From Burkholderiales bacterium (GTDB taxonomy: Bacteria; Pseudomonadota; Gammaproteobacteria; Burkholderiales; Burkholderiaceae_C), in the NCBI GenBank assembly GCA_016703325.1, contig JADJCH010000001.1, positions 206,929-270,928 of the forward strand: a stretch of 64,000 nucleotides of DNA, given 5' to 3'. Positions within the stretch are counted from its first letter, which is position 1, and each line of letters starts with the position of its first letter. The notes under the pieces were generated by a model. That model had not been told where the DNA came from. It was given only the letters and a program-made list of their open reading frames with translations, and did no database searches. This document shows, piece by piece, positions 44,372-53,846 of this stretch. The position numbers and the translations under genes are program-made.

Positions 44372-45742
44372 TCAGAACGAGGGGCTGTCGCGCAGCTCCA
44401 CATAGGCGCGCGCACGGGTTTCGCGGGCCCATTCGGTGTACGCCTCTTCGTACTTGGCCTCGCGCAGCGCGCTGCGGGCCGACTCGCGCTGCTCCTTGGG
44501 GCTGAGCGCCACCTGGCGGCGTTCCAGCAGCTGGATCAGGTGCACACCAAAGCGCGACACCACCGGCGGCGACAGCTGCTGCGGCTGCAGGCGTGACAGG
44601 GCTTCCTCGAATTCAGGCACGAACTGCCCCGGCCCGGCCCAGCCCAGGTCTCCGCCGCTCTGAGCGCTTCCGTCCTCGGAGTGGCGGCGAGCCAGATCCT
44701 CGAAGCGGGCGCGGCCCGCTTCGACCTGGCGCTTGAACTCCTCCAGCCGGTCGATCGCTGCCGACTGGCTCAGCTTCGGCCCAGGTCGCAGCAGGATGTG
44801 TCGCGAATGCTGCTGCTGCACCGAGAGGCTGGCTTCCTTGCGGTCCACCAGCTGGAGCAGGTGAAAACCCGCGCCGGAGCGCAGCACCTGGGGCGCCACT
44901 TCGCCGACCTTCAGCGGGGTCACCGCTTCGACAAACAGGTCGGGCAGCCGCTCCGCGGCGCGCAGTCCGAGCTGGCCGCCGTTGGTCTTGCTGCCTTCCG
45001 AGGCTTCCGCCACCAGGGTCGCGAAGTTCTCGCCGGCCTTGAGCCGCTGCAGCAACTGCACCGCGCGCAGGCGGCGTTCGGAGGTCTGTGCGGCACTGGC
45101 GTCGTCCGGCAGGGTGATCAGGATCTGCGCAATGTTCAGCTCGGTGGACAGGCCGGCCTTGCGGCGCTGCTCCTGCAGCCAGTTCTCGATGTCGCTGTCG
45201 CTGATGCGGATGCGGGCCTGCACGTCGCGGTCCCGCACCCGCTCCAGCAGCATCTGGTCGCGCAGGTTCTGGCGGAAGCGCTGGTAGTCCATGCCCTCCT
45301 TGCGCAGCATCTCGCGCAGCTGCGCCACATTGACCTGGTTCTGCGCAGCCACGGCCGAGACCGCCCGGTCCACCTCGTGCTCTTCGATGCGGCCCAGAGT
45401 CTCGCGCGCCAGGCTGAGCTGGGCCCGTTCGTCGATCAGGGTGTCGAGCATGTCGCGCAGCAGCACCTCGCGGTTCGGCGCCGTGCCGCCGCTGCGCGCG
45501 GCCTGGCGCTCGAACTGTTCCACGCGCTGGCGCACCTCGGCGTTGGTGACCAGCTCACGGTTGACCACCGCGACGATGTAGTCGGCGCTGCGGCGTTCGG
45601 CTGCACCGGTCGCTGAAGGGACGGTCTGCGCGACCAGCGGCATCACGGGCGAGGCCGCCAGGACGAGCAGCAGCGCAGCGAGCATGCCGTGGCGACGCAG
45701 GGCGGGCAGGCGGGACAGGGGGGGCAGAAGATGGGTCGGCAT
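44372..45742 (-). CDS. surA: Periplasmic chaperone and peptidyl-prolyl isomerase SurA
   Basis: 456 aa. The signal peptide [20 protein letters not shown] follows a charged n-region. The SurA N-domain is [20 protein letters not shown]. Two parvulin domains follow: [20 protein letters not shown] onward, and [20 protein letters not shown] onward with [17 protein letters not shown]. It escorts outer-membrane proteins, including LptD encoded just upstream, through the periplasm. The ATG at 45742 begins a sensible export signal. It lies 116 bp after lptD. Confidence 0.93.
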   Translation of the reverse strand: MPTHLLPPLSRLPALRRHGMLAALLLVLAASPVMPLVAQTVPSATGAAERRSADYIVAVVNRELVTNAEVRQRVEQFERQAARSGGTAPNREVLLRDMLDTLIDERAQLSLARETLGRIEEHEVDRAVSAVAAQNQVNVAQLREMLRKEGMDYQRFRQNLRDQMLLERVRDRDVQARIRISDSDIENWLQEQRRKAGLSTELNIAQILITLPDDASAAQTSERRLRAVQLLQRLKAGENFATLVAEASEGSKTNGGQLGLRAAERLPDLFVEAVTPLKVGEVAPQVLRSGAGFHLLQLVDRKEASLSVQQQHSRHILLRPGPKLSQSAAIDRLEEFKRQVEAGRARFEDLARRHSEDGSAQSGGDLGWAGPGQFVPEFEEALSRLQPQQLSPPVVSRFGVHLIQLLERRQVALSPKEQRESARSALREAKYEEAYTEWARETRARAYVELRDSPSF

Positions 45743-45858
45743 GCGTGATCGGGGACGGCTGGACAGGAACCCCGGCGGGGTCAAACCTCTGCGACGGACA
45801 CGGCAGGGCACTGAGGAAGGGATCCCCGCCGCCAGGAAGTTTGCAGGATGCCTGGCTG

Positions 45859-48351
45859 TCACGGGGCCAGGTCCTGCGCAGGGTCGGAGCTGCCGCCGGA
45901 ACGCTCCCTGAGCAGTCGGTAACCGGGAATATTGTCCTTCAACCGGGTCAGTGGGTTGCTGCCCAGGGCCAGTCGGGACAGACCGACGAACTCCAGCTGC
46001 AGCATCAGCCGTGAGGTGGCCGCACTCGCTCCGGTGGAGGTGCGTTCGGCCACGACCCGGCCGACCCAGCAGCCCGCGTCGTATTCGAAGCCGGCCAGGG
46101 CACCGGCGATGCGTCGATCGAACTTGCTGTAGTCGATGCGGCCCACCGTGTAGAGCCGGCCGCTGCAGTTGCCTTCGGAGCTGCTGTCCTGCCTTTCGCG
46201 GCTGCCCGCCCAGGGGCTGTTGGCCAGCAAGGCCCGGGCGTCGCTGGTGCTGCCGATGGGCCACTGCCAACCGATGCCCAAGCGCTCGCTGCTGCCCCGC
46301 TGCAGCGAGTGGGTCAGGTGCAGTGTGCGCCAGGGGCCCGGAGAGTAGGTGACGCTGGCGGAGGAGCGTGCCACACGGCTGAGTTCCGGGTCGTAGCGCA
46401 GGCTGCCGTTGAGCGTCCAGTGCGGGATGGCCTGGGTGGAGCCGAACAGCAGGGCGTCCGACATGCGTTGGGTGAGCGGCTGACCGTCGGCCGTGATGCG
46501 CTGGTCCTGCAGCAGGTAGCGCTGGGCAAAACCCAGCCGGGCCCACTCGATGCCGCTGCCGCTTTCGACGAAGCGGGTGGTCAGGCCGGCGGTGATGCGC
46601 TGGGCATCGGCCACCCGGTCCACGCCGGAAAAGGAGCTGTCCCCGAAGATGGTGGTCGGGTTGAAGTCCAGCACGTCGCTGTCGAAGTTGGGCAGCAGCG
46701 ACTGGTCGCGCCAGGGGGTGCGCACATACAACACGCGCGGCTCCAGCGTCTGGGTGAGGGGGCGATCGAACAGCCGCAACTCGCGCTCGAAGGTCCAGCT
46801 GCTGTCCAGGCTGAACGTGGGCACCACCCGCGTGGCGCGTCTGCGCCCATCGGCCATGGCTTGATCGAGGTCATAGGCGGCGGCGTTGACGCCCAGACGC
46901 GGCGTGAACCGCCAGCCGCCGTGCCCCAGCGGCCAACCCAGCTGTCCCAACAGGTGGGCCCGCTGGCCGGTGGGCTGGTCGGCAGCGGCTGCGAGGGCGC
47001 CGGGAACGAAGCGGTTCACCTCGGTCTGAACGCTCCAGTCGAGGAGGTCGCGCTGCTGGCCCCATTGGGCGCCCAGCTGGGCCTCGCGCCGGTAGGGGGC
47101 GGTGATGAGGTCGCTGCTGCTGCTGCCGTTGAGCACCTGCCAGTACTGCGTCGAGGCGTAGAGCTGCTGGTCCAGCCAACCCAGGCCGTCCCAGTGCTCG
47201 CGGCGCAGGCGCCGCAGGGTGGCGCTGGACCCCAGCAGCCGGGGCGTGAGGTTGTCGGCGCCGCGCAGGCCGTCGGTCCAGTAGTCCTCGTCGGACACCC
47301 GCAGCCAGTCGATGCGGTAGTCCGCGTCCTGCGCTGCGCTGCCGCGGTGGGTCCAGCGGGACGCCCAGCGGGTGCTGCCGGCCACCTCGTCGCGAGGCAG
47401 CCAGGACAGCTGGGTCTCCCCCCGCCATGTGGGCTGCAGGTAGCGGAACTCGCCATCCAGCTCGGCGCCGCGCTTGAGTGACAGCACCGGCGTCAGGGTG
47501 GCGTCGTACTGAGGGGCGATGTTCCAGTAGTAGGGCGCCGCCACCACCAGGCCACCGGTGGTGCTCAGGTCGATCGAGGGGGGCAGCCAACCGGACTTGC
47601 GGTCCTCGGTGACCGGGAAACTCAGCTTCGGCAGCGCCAGGATCGGCACGTCGTAGAAGCGCAGCACGGCATCTTCGGCAATGCCTTCGTTGGCGGCGAT
47701 GTCCACCTGCAGGCGGCTGGCGGTGAGCTGCCAGGGCGGCGTTTCTTCATCGCCGACCTTGCAGCTGCTGTAGCGCAGGCCGCGCAGGTCCATGCGCTGC
47801 GCACCGAGCAGGTCGATGCGCTCGGCCCGGCCACCCGCGTCGGTGGCCGACAGATAGAAGCGCGGCTGCAGCAGGTAGCCGGTGGCGGTCTGGCTGTCGT
47901 AGCGCAGCTCGCTGCCGCTGAAACGGTCCTCGGCGCGCAGCATCTGCACCGCGCCGCTGGCCTGAAGCCGGCTCTGGTTGCTGTCGTAGGTGAGGCGGTC
48001 GGCGCGCACCGACAGGTCGTCGAGTTGCGCCTGGACCGAGCCGGACAGCCGCACCTGCCCGTCCAGCGAACCCTCCAGCCGGTCCGCCTCGAAACGGGTT
48101 TCCCCTGCCGGGGCGGGTCCGAAGGGGCGCAGCTGCAGTCCCTCGGCCGGGGCTCGCCAGTTCGTCGGGCGGCACAGACCGCTGCCGGCGGGGGTGGTCT
48201 GCAGCTTCGGCCGCGGGGCGTGTTTCTCTGTGTCCACGCTGTCCGCTGCAGCGCAGGGCAGGGCGGTCAGCCCCAACCCCAGCCCCAACCCCAGCCCCAG
48301 CCCCCATCCCAGATTCAGGCCGATCGACAGCGGCCAAGCCCGCCACAGCAT
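45859..48351 (-). CDS. lptD: LPS-assembly outer-membrane protein LptD
   Basis: About 830 aa. The signal peptide has a Gly-Leu repeat core (GWGLGLGLGLGLGLTALPCA). A periplasmic OstA-like domain follows (ETRFEADRLEGSLDGQVRLS, LQASGAVQMLR), then the 26-strand barrel, with LPKLSFPVTEDRKSGWLPPS at the junction. Four cysteines (GLC, SSC, GNC, AGC) match the two disulphides needed for function. With LptE it inserts LPS into the outer leaflet. The ATG at 48351 was chosen because it begins a normal signal peptide; a TTG at 48444 would add 31 residues. It is divergent from amgK. Confidence 0.9.
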   Translation of the reverse strand: MLWRAWPLSIGLNLGWGLGLGLGLGLGLTALPCAAADSVDTEKHAPRPKLQTTPAGSGLCRPTNWRAPAEGLQLRPFGPAPAGETRFEADRLEGSLDGQVRLSGSVQAQLDDLSVRADRLTYDSNQSRLQASGAVQMLRAEDRFSGSELRYDSQTATGYLLQPRFYLSATDAGGRAERIDLLGAQRMDLRGLRYSSCKVGDEETPPWQLTASRLQVDIAANEGIAEDAVLRFYDVPILALPKLSFPVTEDRKSGWLPPSIDLSTTGGLVVAAPYYWNIAPQYDATLTPVLSLKRGAELDGEFRYLQPTWRGETQLSWLPRDEVAGSTRWASRWTHRGSAAQDADYRIDWLRVSDEDYWTDGLRGADNLTPRLLGSSATLRRLRREHWDGLGWLDQQLYASTQYWQVLNGSSSSDLITAPYRREAQLGAQWGQQRDLLDWSVQTEVNRFVPGALAAAADQPTGQRAHLLGQLGWPLGHGGWRFTPRLGVNAAAYDLDQAMADGRRRATRVVPTFSLDSSWTFERELRLFDRPLTQTLEPRVLYVRTPWRDQSLLPNFDSDVLDFNPTTIFGDSSFSGVDRVADAQRITAGLTTRFVESGSGIEWARLGFAQRYLLQDQRITADGQPLTQRMSDALLFGSTQAIPHWTLNGSLRYDPELSRVARSSASVTYSPGPWRTLHLTHSLQRGSSERLGIGWQWPIGSTSDARALLANSPWAGSRERQDSSSEGNCSGRLYTVGRIDYSKFDRRIAGALAGFEYDAGCWVGRVVAERTSTGASAATSRLMLQLEFVGLSRLALGSNPLTRLKDNIPGYRLLRERSGGSSDPAQDLAP
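48271..48312 (-). repeat. Hexanucleotide repeat inside the lptD signal sequence
   Basis: Seven near-identical 6-mers (CCCCAA/CCCCAG type on the plus strand) encode the Gly-Leu pairs in the hydrophobic core of the LptD signal peptide. Gain or loss of a unit keeps the frame and changes the core by two residues. Confidence 0.75.
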
Positions 48352-48627
48352 TCGGCAGAGGGGGCGCAGTGCCGGCGTCGGAGCGCGACGGGGGGCGCGG
48401 TCAGGCCGGAGGTTCGCGGCGGCGGAAGGGGCTGTCAACGTCAAGAGGCTGCAACAAGGGACGGGCCGGTGCCAGGCGGGCTGCCCCTGCGGGGACGTGC
48501 GGGCCTGCTGCCGGGTGGGGACGGACCCCCGCTCGCTAGAATCGCCGGATTATTTCACGCGGCCGGAGCCGGGCCTTCCGGCCCCGCGGGTGCTCCGGTC
48601 GTCCACCTGTCAGACGGATCGCGCGCC

Positions 48628-49782
48628 TTGGCCACCCTTCCTGAATCCTCCGTTGCCGTTGCCGTTCCCGCGCCTGCAGCCCCGGCTGCTGCCGGGCCGA
48701 TCGTCTGGACCGATGCGGCCCGCCGCGGCGAGTTCGACGCCTGGCTGGCCGAGGTGAGTGCCGCCCACGGCCTGCAACCGCACACGCTGCGTCCGGCCAG
48801 TGCGGACGCGAGTTTCCGCCGCTATTTCCGGCTGGACCGCACCCACTGCGATGGCGATGGCTACGGGCAGGGGCAGGGCAGCCTCATCGTCATGGACGCG
48901 CCGCCCGCGCTGGAGGACTGCCATCCCTTCGTCCACGTGGCGGGCCTGCTCGGTGCGGCCGGGCTGAACGCGCCGCAGGTGCGGGCCTGGGATGAGGCGC
49001 GCGGCTTCATGCTGCTGACCGACCTGGGTGAACGCACCTACCTGGCCGAGCTGCAGTCGCTGGACCTGAGTGGCAGCGAGGGTCTGCGCCGTGCGGACGC
49101 CCTGTACCGCGACGCCATCGACGCCTTGATCCGCCTGCAGGGCATCGACGCGCAGGGGGGGCTGCCCACCTACGACCGGGAGCGGCTGCAGCGCGAAATG
49201 TCGCTGTTTCCGGACTGGTACATCGCCCGGCACCACCGTCTGGAGCTCGACGAGCGCGAACGCAGCGGCCTGGAGCGCTGCCTGGGGCTGATCCTGGACG
49301 TCTGCACCGCCCAGCCGGTGGCGTTGGTGCACCGGGACTTCCACAGCCGCAACCTGATGCTGCCCACCGCCGGGGCGCAGGGCCCGGGCATCCTGGACTT
49401 CCAGGACGCGGTGGTCGGCCCGGTCACCTACGACCTGGTGTCGCTGCTGCGCGATGCCTACATCGAGTGGGACGAAGCCATCCAGATCGACTGGGCGGCC
49501 CGGTACTGGGAGCGCGCCCGCAAGGCCGGCGTGCCGGTGCAGGCGGACTTCGGCAGCTTCTGGCGCGACTTCGAGTGGATGGGCCTGCAGCGCCACCTGA
49601 AGGTGCTGGGCATCTTCGCGCGGCTGTACCACCGCGACGGCAAGGATGGCTACCTCAAGGACCTGCCGCGGGTGTGGCGCTGCGCCCACCATGTGGCGAT
49701 GCGCTACTCGGTGCTGACCCCGCTGGCGCGGCTGCTGGAGAAGCTGGAGAACGTGCAGGCCCGCGACGGATTCACCTTCTGA
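48628..49782 (+). CDS. amgK: N-acetylmuramate/N-acetylglucosamine kinase (aminoglycoside phosphotransferase fold)
   Basis: 384 aa from TTG 48628. RPASADASFRRYFRLDR is the family N-lobe start. The catalytic loop is ALVHRDFHSRNLML and the metal motif is GILDFQDAVVGPVTYDLVSL. AmgK phosphorylates MurNAc and GlcNAc in the MurU-type cell-wall recycling route that bypasses de novo UDP-MurNAc synthesis. Divergence from lptD is the usual amgK position; murU, commonly next to it, is absent here and benE follows. No ATG or GTG fits in frame nearby, so the TTG start is a best guess. A TAGAAT -10 box is at 48537-48542. Confidence 0.85.
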   Translation: MATLPESSVAVAVPAPAAPAAAGPIVWTDAARRGEFDAWLAEVSAAHGLQPHTLRPASADASFRRYFRLDRTHCDGDGYGQGQGSLIVMDAPPALEDCHPFVHVAGLLGAAGLNAPQVRAWDEARGFMLLTDLGERTYLAELQSLDLSGSEGLRRADALYRDAIDALIRLQGIDAQGGLPTYDRERLQREMSLFPDWYIARHHRLELDERERSGLERCLGLILDVCTAQPVALVHRDFHSRNLMLPTAGAQGPGILDFQDAVVGPVTYDLVSLLRDAYIEWDEAIQIDWAARYWERARKAGVPVQADFGSFWRDFEWMGLQRHLKVLGIFARLYHRDGKDGYLKDLPRVWRCAHHVAMRYSVLTPLARLLEKLENVQARDGFTF

Positions 49783-49817
49783 TGCCATCGAGCCCCTACG
49801 CGCACCGCGTTGGCTGT

Positions 49818-49866
49818 CCCCCGAGGGGGCGGTCGGTCCCTTCGGAACGGCCGTGCGGGACCGACC
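49818..49866. repeat. REP-like element with perfect 10-bp inverted repeat after amgK
   Basis: CCCCCGAGGGGGCG is followed by GGTCGGTCCC (49831-49840) and its exact complement GGGACCGACC (49857-49866) around a 16-nt loop, all shortly after the amgK stop and before benE. It resembles the element after gltL (32711-32760) in the CCCCC-R-AGGGGGCG core. Confidence 0.5.
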
Positions 49867-49897
49867 TGCGCTTCAACCTCCGTTTCAACCTCCGCTC

Positions 49898-51079
49898 ATG
49901 CTGACAACGTGGCGGGACTTCCGGCGGGATGTGTCGCTGTCGGCCGTGGTGGCCGGCTTCGTCGCGGTGCTGGTGGGCTACACCAGCTCGGTGGTCATCA
50001 TTTTCCAGGCGGCGCAGGCGCTGGGCGCCTCGTCGGCCCAGCTCACCTCCTGGTTGTGGGCGTTGGGCATCGGCATGGGCATCAGCAGCGCCGGCCTGAG
50101 CCTGTGGTACCGCCAGCCGGTGCTCACCGCCTGGTCCACCCCCGGCGCGGCGCTGCTGGTCACCGCCGGCGCCGGGGTGACGATGGCCGAGGGCATCGGC
50201 GCCTTCCTGGTGTGTGCGTTGCTGATCCTGCTCGCGGGGGTGACCCGCGCCTTTGAGCGGGTCATGGACCGCATCCCCCAGCCCATCGCCGCTGCCCTGC
50301 TGGCGGGGGTGCTGACCCGCTTCGCGCTGGACGCATTTGCGGCACTGCGCAGCGACTTCGTGCTGGTGGGCGGCATGCTGGCGGTGTACCTCTTGGGCCG
50401 GCGCCTGTGGCCGCGTTATGCGGTGCCGGTGCTGCTGCTGGCGGGTCTGGTGCTGGCGGCGGTGCAGGGTCAACTGCGCCTGGAGGCGCTGCAGTGGCAT
50501 GCCGCTGAACCGTTGTGGACGACGCCCGAATTCAGCCTGCGCGCCCTGGTGGGCGTGGCACTGCCGCTGTTCGTCGTCACCATGGCCTCGCAGAACCTGC
50601 CCGGGGTGGCGGCGCAGCGCGCGGCCGGCTACAACACCCCGGTCTCTCCGGTGATCACCGCCACCGGTGTGCTCAACCTGCTGCTGGCCCCCTTCGGCGG
50701 CTACGCCTACAACCTGGCAGCGATCACCGCGGCCATCTGCATGGGCCGCGAAGCCCATGAAGACCCGGCGCGGCGCTGGACGGCCGCCGTCATGGCCGGC
50801 CTGTTCTACCTGGTCATGGGCCTGGCGGGCGGCGCGGTGGTCGGGCTGATCGCCGCCTTCCCGAAGGCCATGGTGCTGGCCCTGGCCGGCCTGGCGCTGC
50901 TGGGCAGCATCGGCGGCGGCCTGGCCAGTGCGCTGGAATCGTCAAAGTGGCGTGAGAGCGCGCTGATCACCTTCCTGGTCACCCTCAGCGGCGTCAGCCT
51001 GGCGGGCATCGGCTCGGCCTTCTGGGGCGTGGTGGCGGGTGCCCTGGCCGCCGCTGTGCAACACTGGCGCCGCCGCTGA
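49898..51079 (+). CDS. BenE-family benzoate/proton symporter-like permease
   Basis: 393 aa, about 12 membrane helices. Family-type segments are GYTSSVVIIFQAAQALGASS, PVLTAWSTPGAALLVT, TMASQNLPGVAAQRAAGYNT and NLAAITAAICMGREAHEDP. BenE-type permeases are annotated as benzoate importers, but there are no benzoate catabolic genes nearby, so the substrate is uncertain. The ATG at 49898 was preferred to an in-frame GTG at 49853 that lies in the repeat element. gshB starts 44 bp downstream. Confidence 0.88.
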   Translation: MLTTWRDFRRDVSLSAVVAGFVAVLVGYTSSVVIIFQAAQALGASSAQLTSWLWALGIGMGISSAGLSLWYRQPVLTAWSTPGAALLVTAGAGVTMAEGIGAFLVCALLILLAGVTRAFERVMDRIPQPIAAALLAGVLTRFALDAFAALRSDFVLVGGMLAVYLLGRRLWPRYAVPVLLLAGLVLAAVQGQLRLEALQWHAAEPLWTTPEFSLRALVGVALPLFVVTMASQNLPGVAAQRAAGYNTPVSPVITATGVLNLLLAPFGGYAYNLAAITAAICMGREAHEDPARRWTAAVMAGLFYLVMGLAGGAVVGLIAAFPKAMVLALAGLALLGSIGGGLASALESSKWRESALITFLVTLSGVSLAGIGSAFWGVVAGALAAAVQHWRRR

Positions 51080-51123
51080 CCCCTCCGGGCCCGCCGTGGC
51101 CTGCCGACCCTGCCGGAGTCTTC

Positions 51124-52086
51124 ATGGACCTGCTCTTCGTTGCCGACCCGATCGAATCCTTCAAGATCTACAAGGACTCCACCTTCGCGATGATGCGTGC
51201 CGCCGCCCGTCGCGGCCACCGGCTGCAGGTCTGCGAGCCGCAGGACCTGGTGTGGAAACACGGCGCTCGCGTGGTGGCGCGGCGCGCCCGCACGCTGGTG
51301 CTCACCGGGGTGGAGGGGCACGACGAGGCGCCCTGGTACGAGGTGGTGGCCGAGCAGGAGCTGGCACTGGCCGATGCCGGTGCGGTGCTGATGCGCAAGG
51401 ACCCGCCCTTCGACAGCGAGTACACCTACACCACCCACCTGCTGCAGCAGGCCGAGCGCGAAGGCGCCCGGGTGTTCAACCGGCCGCAGGCGCTGCGCGA
51501 CCACCCGGAGAAGCTGGCGATCCTGGAGTTCCCGCAGTTCACCGCGCCCACGCTGGTCACCCGCGATGCCGATGCCATCCGCGCCTTCCATGCCGAGCAG
51601 GGAGACATCATCCTCAAGCCGCTGGACGGCATGGGCGGCATGGGCATCTTCCGCGTCGGCCCGGATGGGCTGAACCTGGGCTCGATCATCGAGACCCTCA
51701 ACCAGCACGGTGCCACCACCGTGATGGTGCAGCGTTACCTGCCGGAGATCGTGCAGGGCGACAAGCGCATCCTGCTGATCGGCGGCGTGCCGGTGCCGTA
51801 CTGCCTGGCACGCATCCCGCAGGGCAGCGAGATCCGCGGCAACCTGGCCGCCGGCGGCAAGGGCGTGGCGCAGCCGCTGTCGGCACGCGACCGCGAGATC
51901 GCAGAGGCGCTGGGCCCCATCCTGGCCGCGCGCGGGCTGCTGCTGGTGGGGCTGGACGTGATCGGCGGCTGCCTCACCGAGATCAACGTCACCAGCCCGA
52001 CCTGCTTCCAGGAGATCACCGACCAGACCGGCTTCGACGTGGCCGGCCGCTACATCGAGGCGCTGGAGGCGGCGCTGCAGTCGTGA
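51124..52086 (+). CDS. gshB: Glutathione synthetase
   Basis: 320 aa ATP-grasp enzyme. The N-terminus is MDLLFVADPIESFKIYKDST. The substrate loop region is RKDPPFDSEYTYTTHLLQQA. The ATP-binding Lys and Gly-rich loop are in ILKPLDGMGGMGIFRV, and the metal site is in DVIGGCLTEINVTSPTCFQE. It adds glycine to gamma-glutamylcysteine to give glutathione. It follows the benE-like gene and its stop overlaps the ATG of a small lipoprotein gene (TGATG). It lies far from gshA. Confidence 0.95.
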   Translation: MDLLFVADPIESFKIYKDSTFAMMRAAARRGHRLQVCEPQDLVWKHGARVVARRARTLVLTGVEGHDEAPWYEVVAEQELALADAGAVLMRKDPPFDSEYTYTTHLLQQAEREGARVFNRPQALRDHPEKLAILEFPQFTAPTLVTRDADAIRAFHAEQGDIILKPLDGMGGMGIFRVGPDGLNLGSIIETLNQHGATTVMVQRYLPEIVQGDKRILLIGGVPVPYCLARIPQGSEIRGNLAAGGKGVAQPLSARDREIAEALGPILAARGLLLVGLDVIGGCLTEINVTSPTCFQEITDQTGFDVAGRYIEALEAALQS

Positions 52087-52400
52087 TGCGGCGCGCCCGG
52101 CTGGGTCTGGCCGCGCTGCTGCCCGCGCTTGCCGCCTGCGTGGTGGTGCCGCGCACCGAGCAGGTCTACGACCCGGACTGCAGGACCCTGCGCCGGCAGA
52201 TGGTGCTGGACGTGCAGCAGATCGGCACCCTCGGCCACTGCCACAACGAGGGCTGCGCCGCGGCGCTGGTGGCCATCGGCGCGGTGGCTGCGGTGACGGC
52301 GGTGGTTTCCGGCTCGGTGGTGCTGGTGGGCAACGTGGTCTACTGGATCGAGAAGCAGACCACCCCGTGCGGTGGCGCGGTGCAGCCACCGCCGCGCTGA
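52086..52400 (+). CDS. Small putative lipoprotein
   Basis: 104 aa. The signal ends in the lipobox ALAAC at Cys17-18 (MRRARLGLAALLPALAACVV). A short Cys-containing region follows (DPDCRTLRRQMVLDVQQIGT, then GHCHNEGCAAALV) and one hydrophobic segment (AVAAVTAVVSGSVVLVGNVV). No family recognised. The ATG shares bases with the gshB stop, so it is translationally coupled. The coupling hints at co-expression with gshB but not at function. Confidence 0.7.
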   Translation: MRRARLGLAALLPALAACVVVPRTEQVYDPDCRTLRRQMVLDVQQIGTLGHCHNEGCAAALVAIGAVAAVTAVVSGSVVLVGNVVYWIEKQTTPCGGAVQPPPR

Positions 52401-52406
52401 GGGCCG

Positions 52407-53846
52407 TCAGGAGGCGGGTTCGGTGTCCACCAGGCGCAGGGACGGTCGGGCCGCATCGCCGCCGGCCTGCCGCGCCAGACGTTTGCGGTGGTACATCTGC
52501 GCGTCGGCACGGGCCAGCAGCAGCGCAGGGTCCTCCGCGTCGTCCGGAAAGAGGGCCATGCCCACCGAGCAGCCCATGCGCAGGCTGCCGCTGCCCACGG
52601 TCAGGGGCATCGCGATCGCGCGGGCCAGCTTGGCCAGAATGCGCTCCAGGCTGGTGGCCTCCGGTGCATCCGGGATCAGCACCGCAAACTCGTCGCCGCC
52701 CAGGCGGGCCACCACGTCGTCGCCGCGCATGCAGCGGCGGATGCGCCAGGCCGCGGTCTTCAGAGCGGTGTCTCCGGCGGCGTGGCCGTGTTCATCGTTG
52801 ATCTGCTTGAAGCGGTTCAGGTCGATGAACAGGATGGCCACCCGGCGCTGCAGGCGGCGGGCCTCGGCGATGGCCGCGCGCAGCTGCTCTGCAAACCGGT
52901 CCCGGTTGACCAGGCCGGTCAGGCTGTCGTGGTTGGCGCGGTACTCGTTGCGGCGGGCGTGTTCGCGGAACTCGGTGACATCGGTGACCGTGCCGATGAA
53001 GCCCGAGGGCATTTGCCGCGCATCCAGGATCGGCCCGGCCTCGATGCGCAGCCAGCGTTCCACGCCGCCAGTGTCCAGGCAGAGCTCCTCGGCCAGCCGC
53101 ACCAGCGCGCCGCTGGCGGCTGTCCAGACCGGGCTCAGGCGCACGATCTCGTCGGCGGGCAGCATGCTCAGCCAATGGCGTCCCAGCTGCCGGCCGATGT
53201 CCAGCTGCAGCATCTGGGCGCAGCGGTCGTTGCAGTAGGTCAGCTGGCCCTGTGCGTCCGTCTCGAACAGGCCCACCGGCGCCAGCCGCGCCAGTTCCCG
53301 AAAGCGCAGCGACTGCCGCCCCAGCTCATGCTGGGCCTCGGTGGCGCGCTGCAGCTCGATGCGCAGCTGCCGCGCCTGCTCTTTCAGGATGCGTTCGCGC
53401 CGCGCGATTTCACTCATGTCGCGCACCTGCAGCAGGCACTGCACCGCACCGCCGCCGGGCGGCAGGGAGGCGATCACGTCCACCGCGTGGCGCATGCGCT
53501 CGCTCGCGGCATCTCCCGGGCGCAGCAGCGGCAGCGGCATCGGGTGGAAGGCATGCGACAGCCGCACCGAATGCCCGAAGTCCAGGCAGGCCCGCACCGC
53601 CAGGAGCAGGCGCGGGTCGATGCGCCCGGCCCAGACGTCGCCGAGGCGCCGGCCGGTCGGGTCGTGGCTGTCACCCAGCCGCTCGCGCAGCCAGCGGTTG
53701 AGGCCACGCACCTGGCCCTGGGCGTCGATCAGCATCAGGCCGAAGTCGACCAGGTCCAGCAACGGGTCCAGCGGGCCTCGCAGGGCGGCCGCCGCGGGCG
53801 GCAGGTGCGGGCCCTGCAGGCCGGCCAGGGCAGCGGGAGCGTTCAT
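52407..53846 (-). CDS. PAS-GGDEF diguanylate cyclase
   Basis: 479 aa, no membrane helices. A PAS-like region (LVDFGLMLIDAQGQVRGLNR) is followed by a coiled segment, then a second PAS (RLAPVGLFETDAQGQLTYCN) with its PAC (GFIGTVTDVTEFREHARRNE). The GGDEF domain starts at DSLTGLVNRDRFAEQLRAAI, with the intact active site RLGGDEFAVL. No EAL domain follows. It should make cyclic di-GMP. An RxxD inhibitory site is not obvious to me. Its ATG overlaps the cheC stop (ATGA, 53843-53846), making it the third gene of a CheY-CheC-GGDEF operon. Confidence 0.92.
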   Translation of the reverse strand: MNAPAALAGLQGPHLPPAAAALRGPLDPLLDLVDFGLMLIDAQGQVRGLNRWLRERLGDSHDPTGRRLGDVWAGRIDPRLLLAVRACLDFGHSVRLSHAFHPMPLPLLRPGDAASERMRHAVDVIASLPPGGGAVQCLLQVRDMSEIARRERILKEQARQLRIELQRATEAQHELGRQSLRFRELARLAPVGLFETDAQGQLTYCNDRCAQMLQLDIGRQLGRHWLSMLPADEIVRLSPVWTAASGALVRLAEELCLDTGGVERWLRIEAGPILDARQMPSGFIGTVTDVTEFREHARRNEYRANHDSLTGLVNRDRFAEQLRAAIAEARRLQRRVAILFIDLNRFKQINDEHGHAAGDTALKTAAWRIRRCMRGDDVVARLGGDEFAVLIPDAPEATSLERILAKLARAIAMPLTVGSGSLRMGCSVGMALFPDDAEDPALLLARADAQMYHRKRLARQAGGDAARPSLRLVDTEPAS

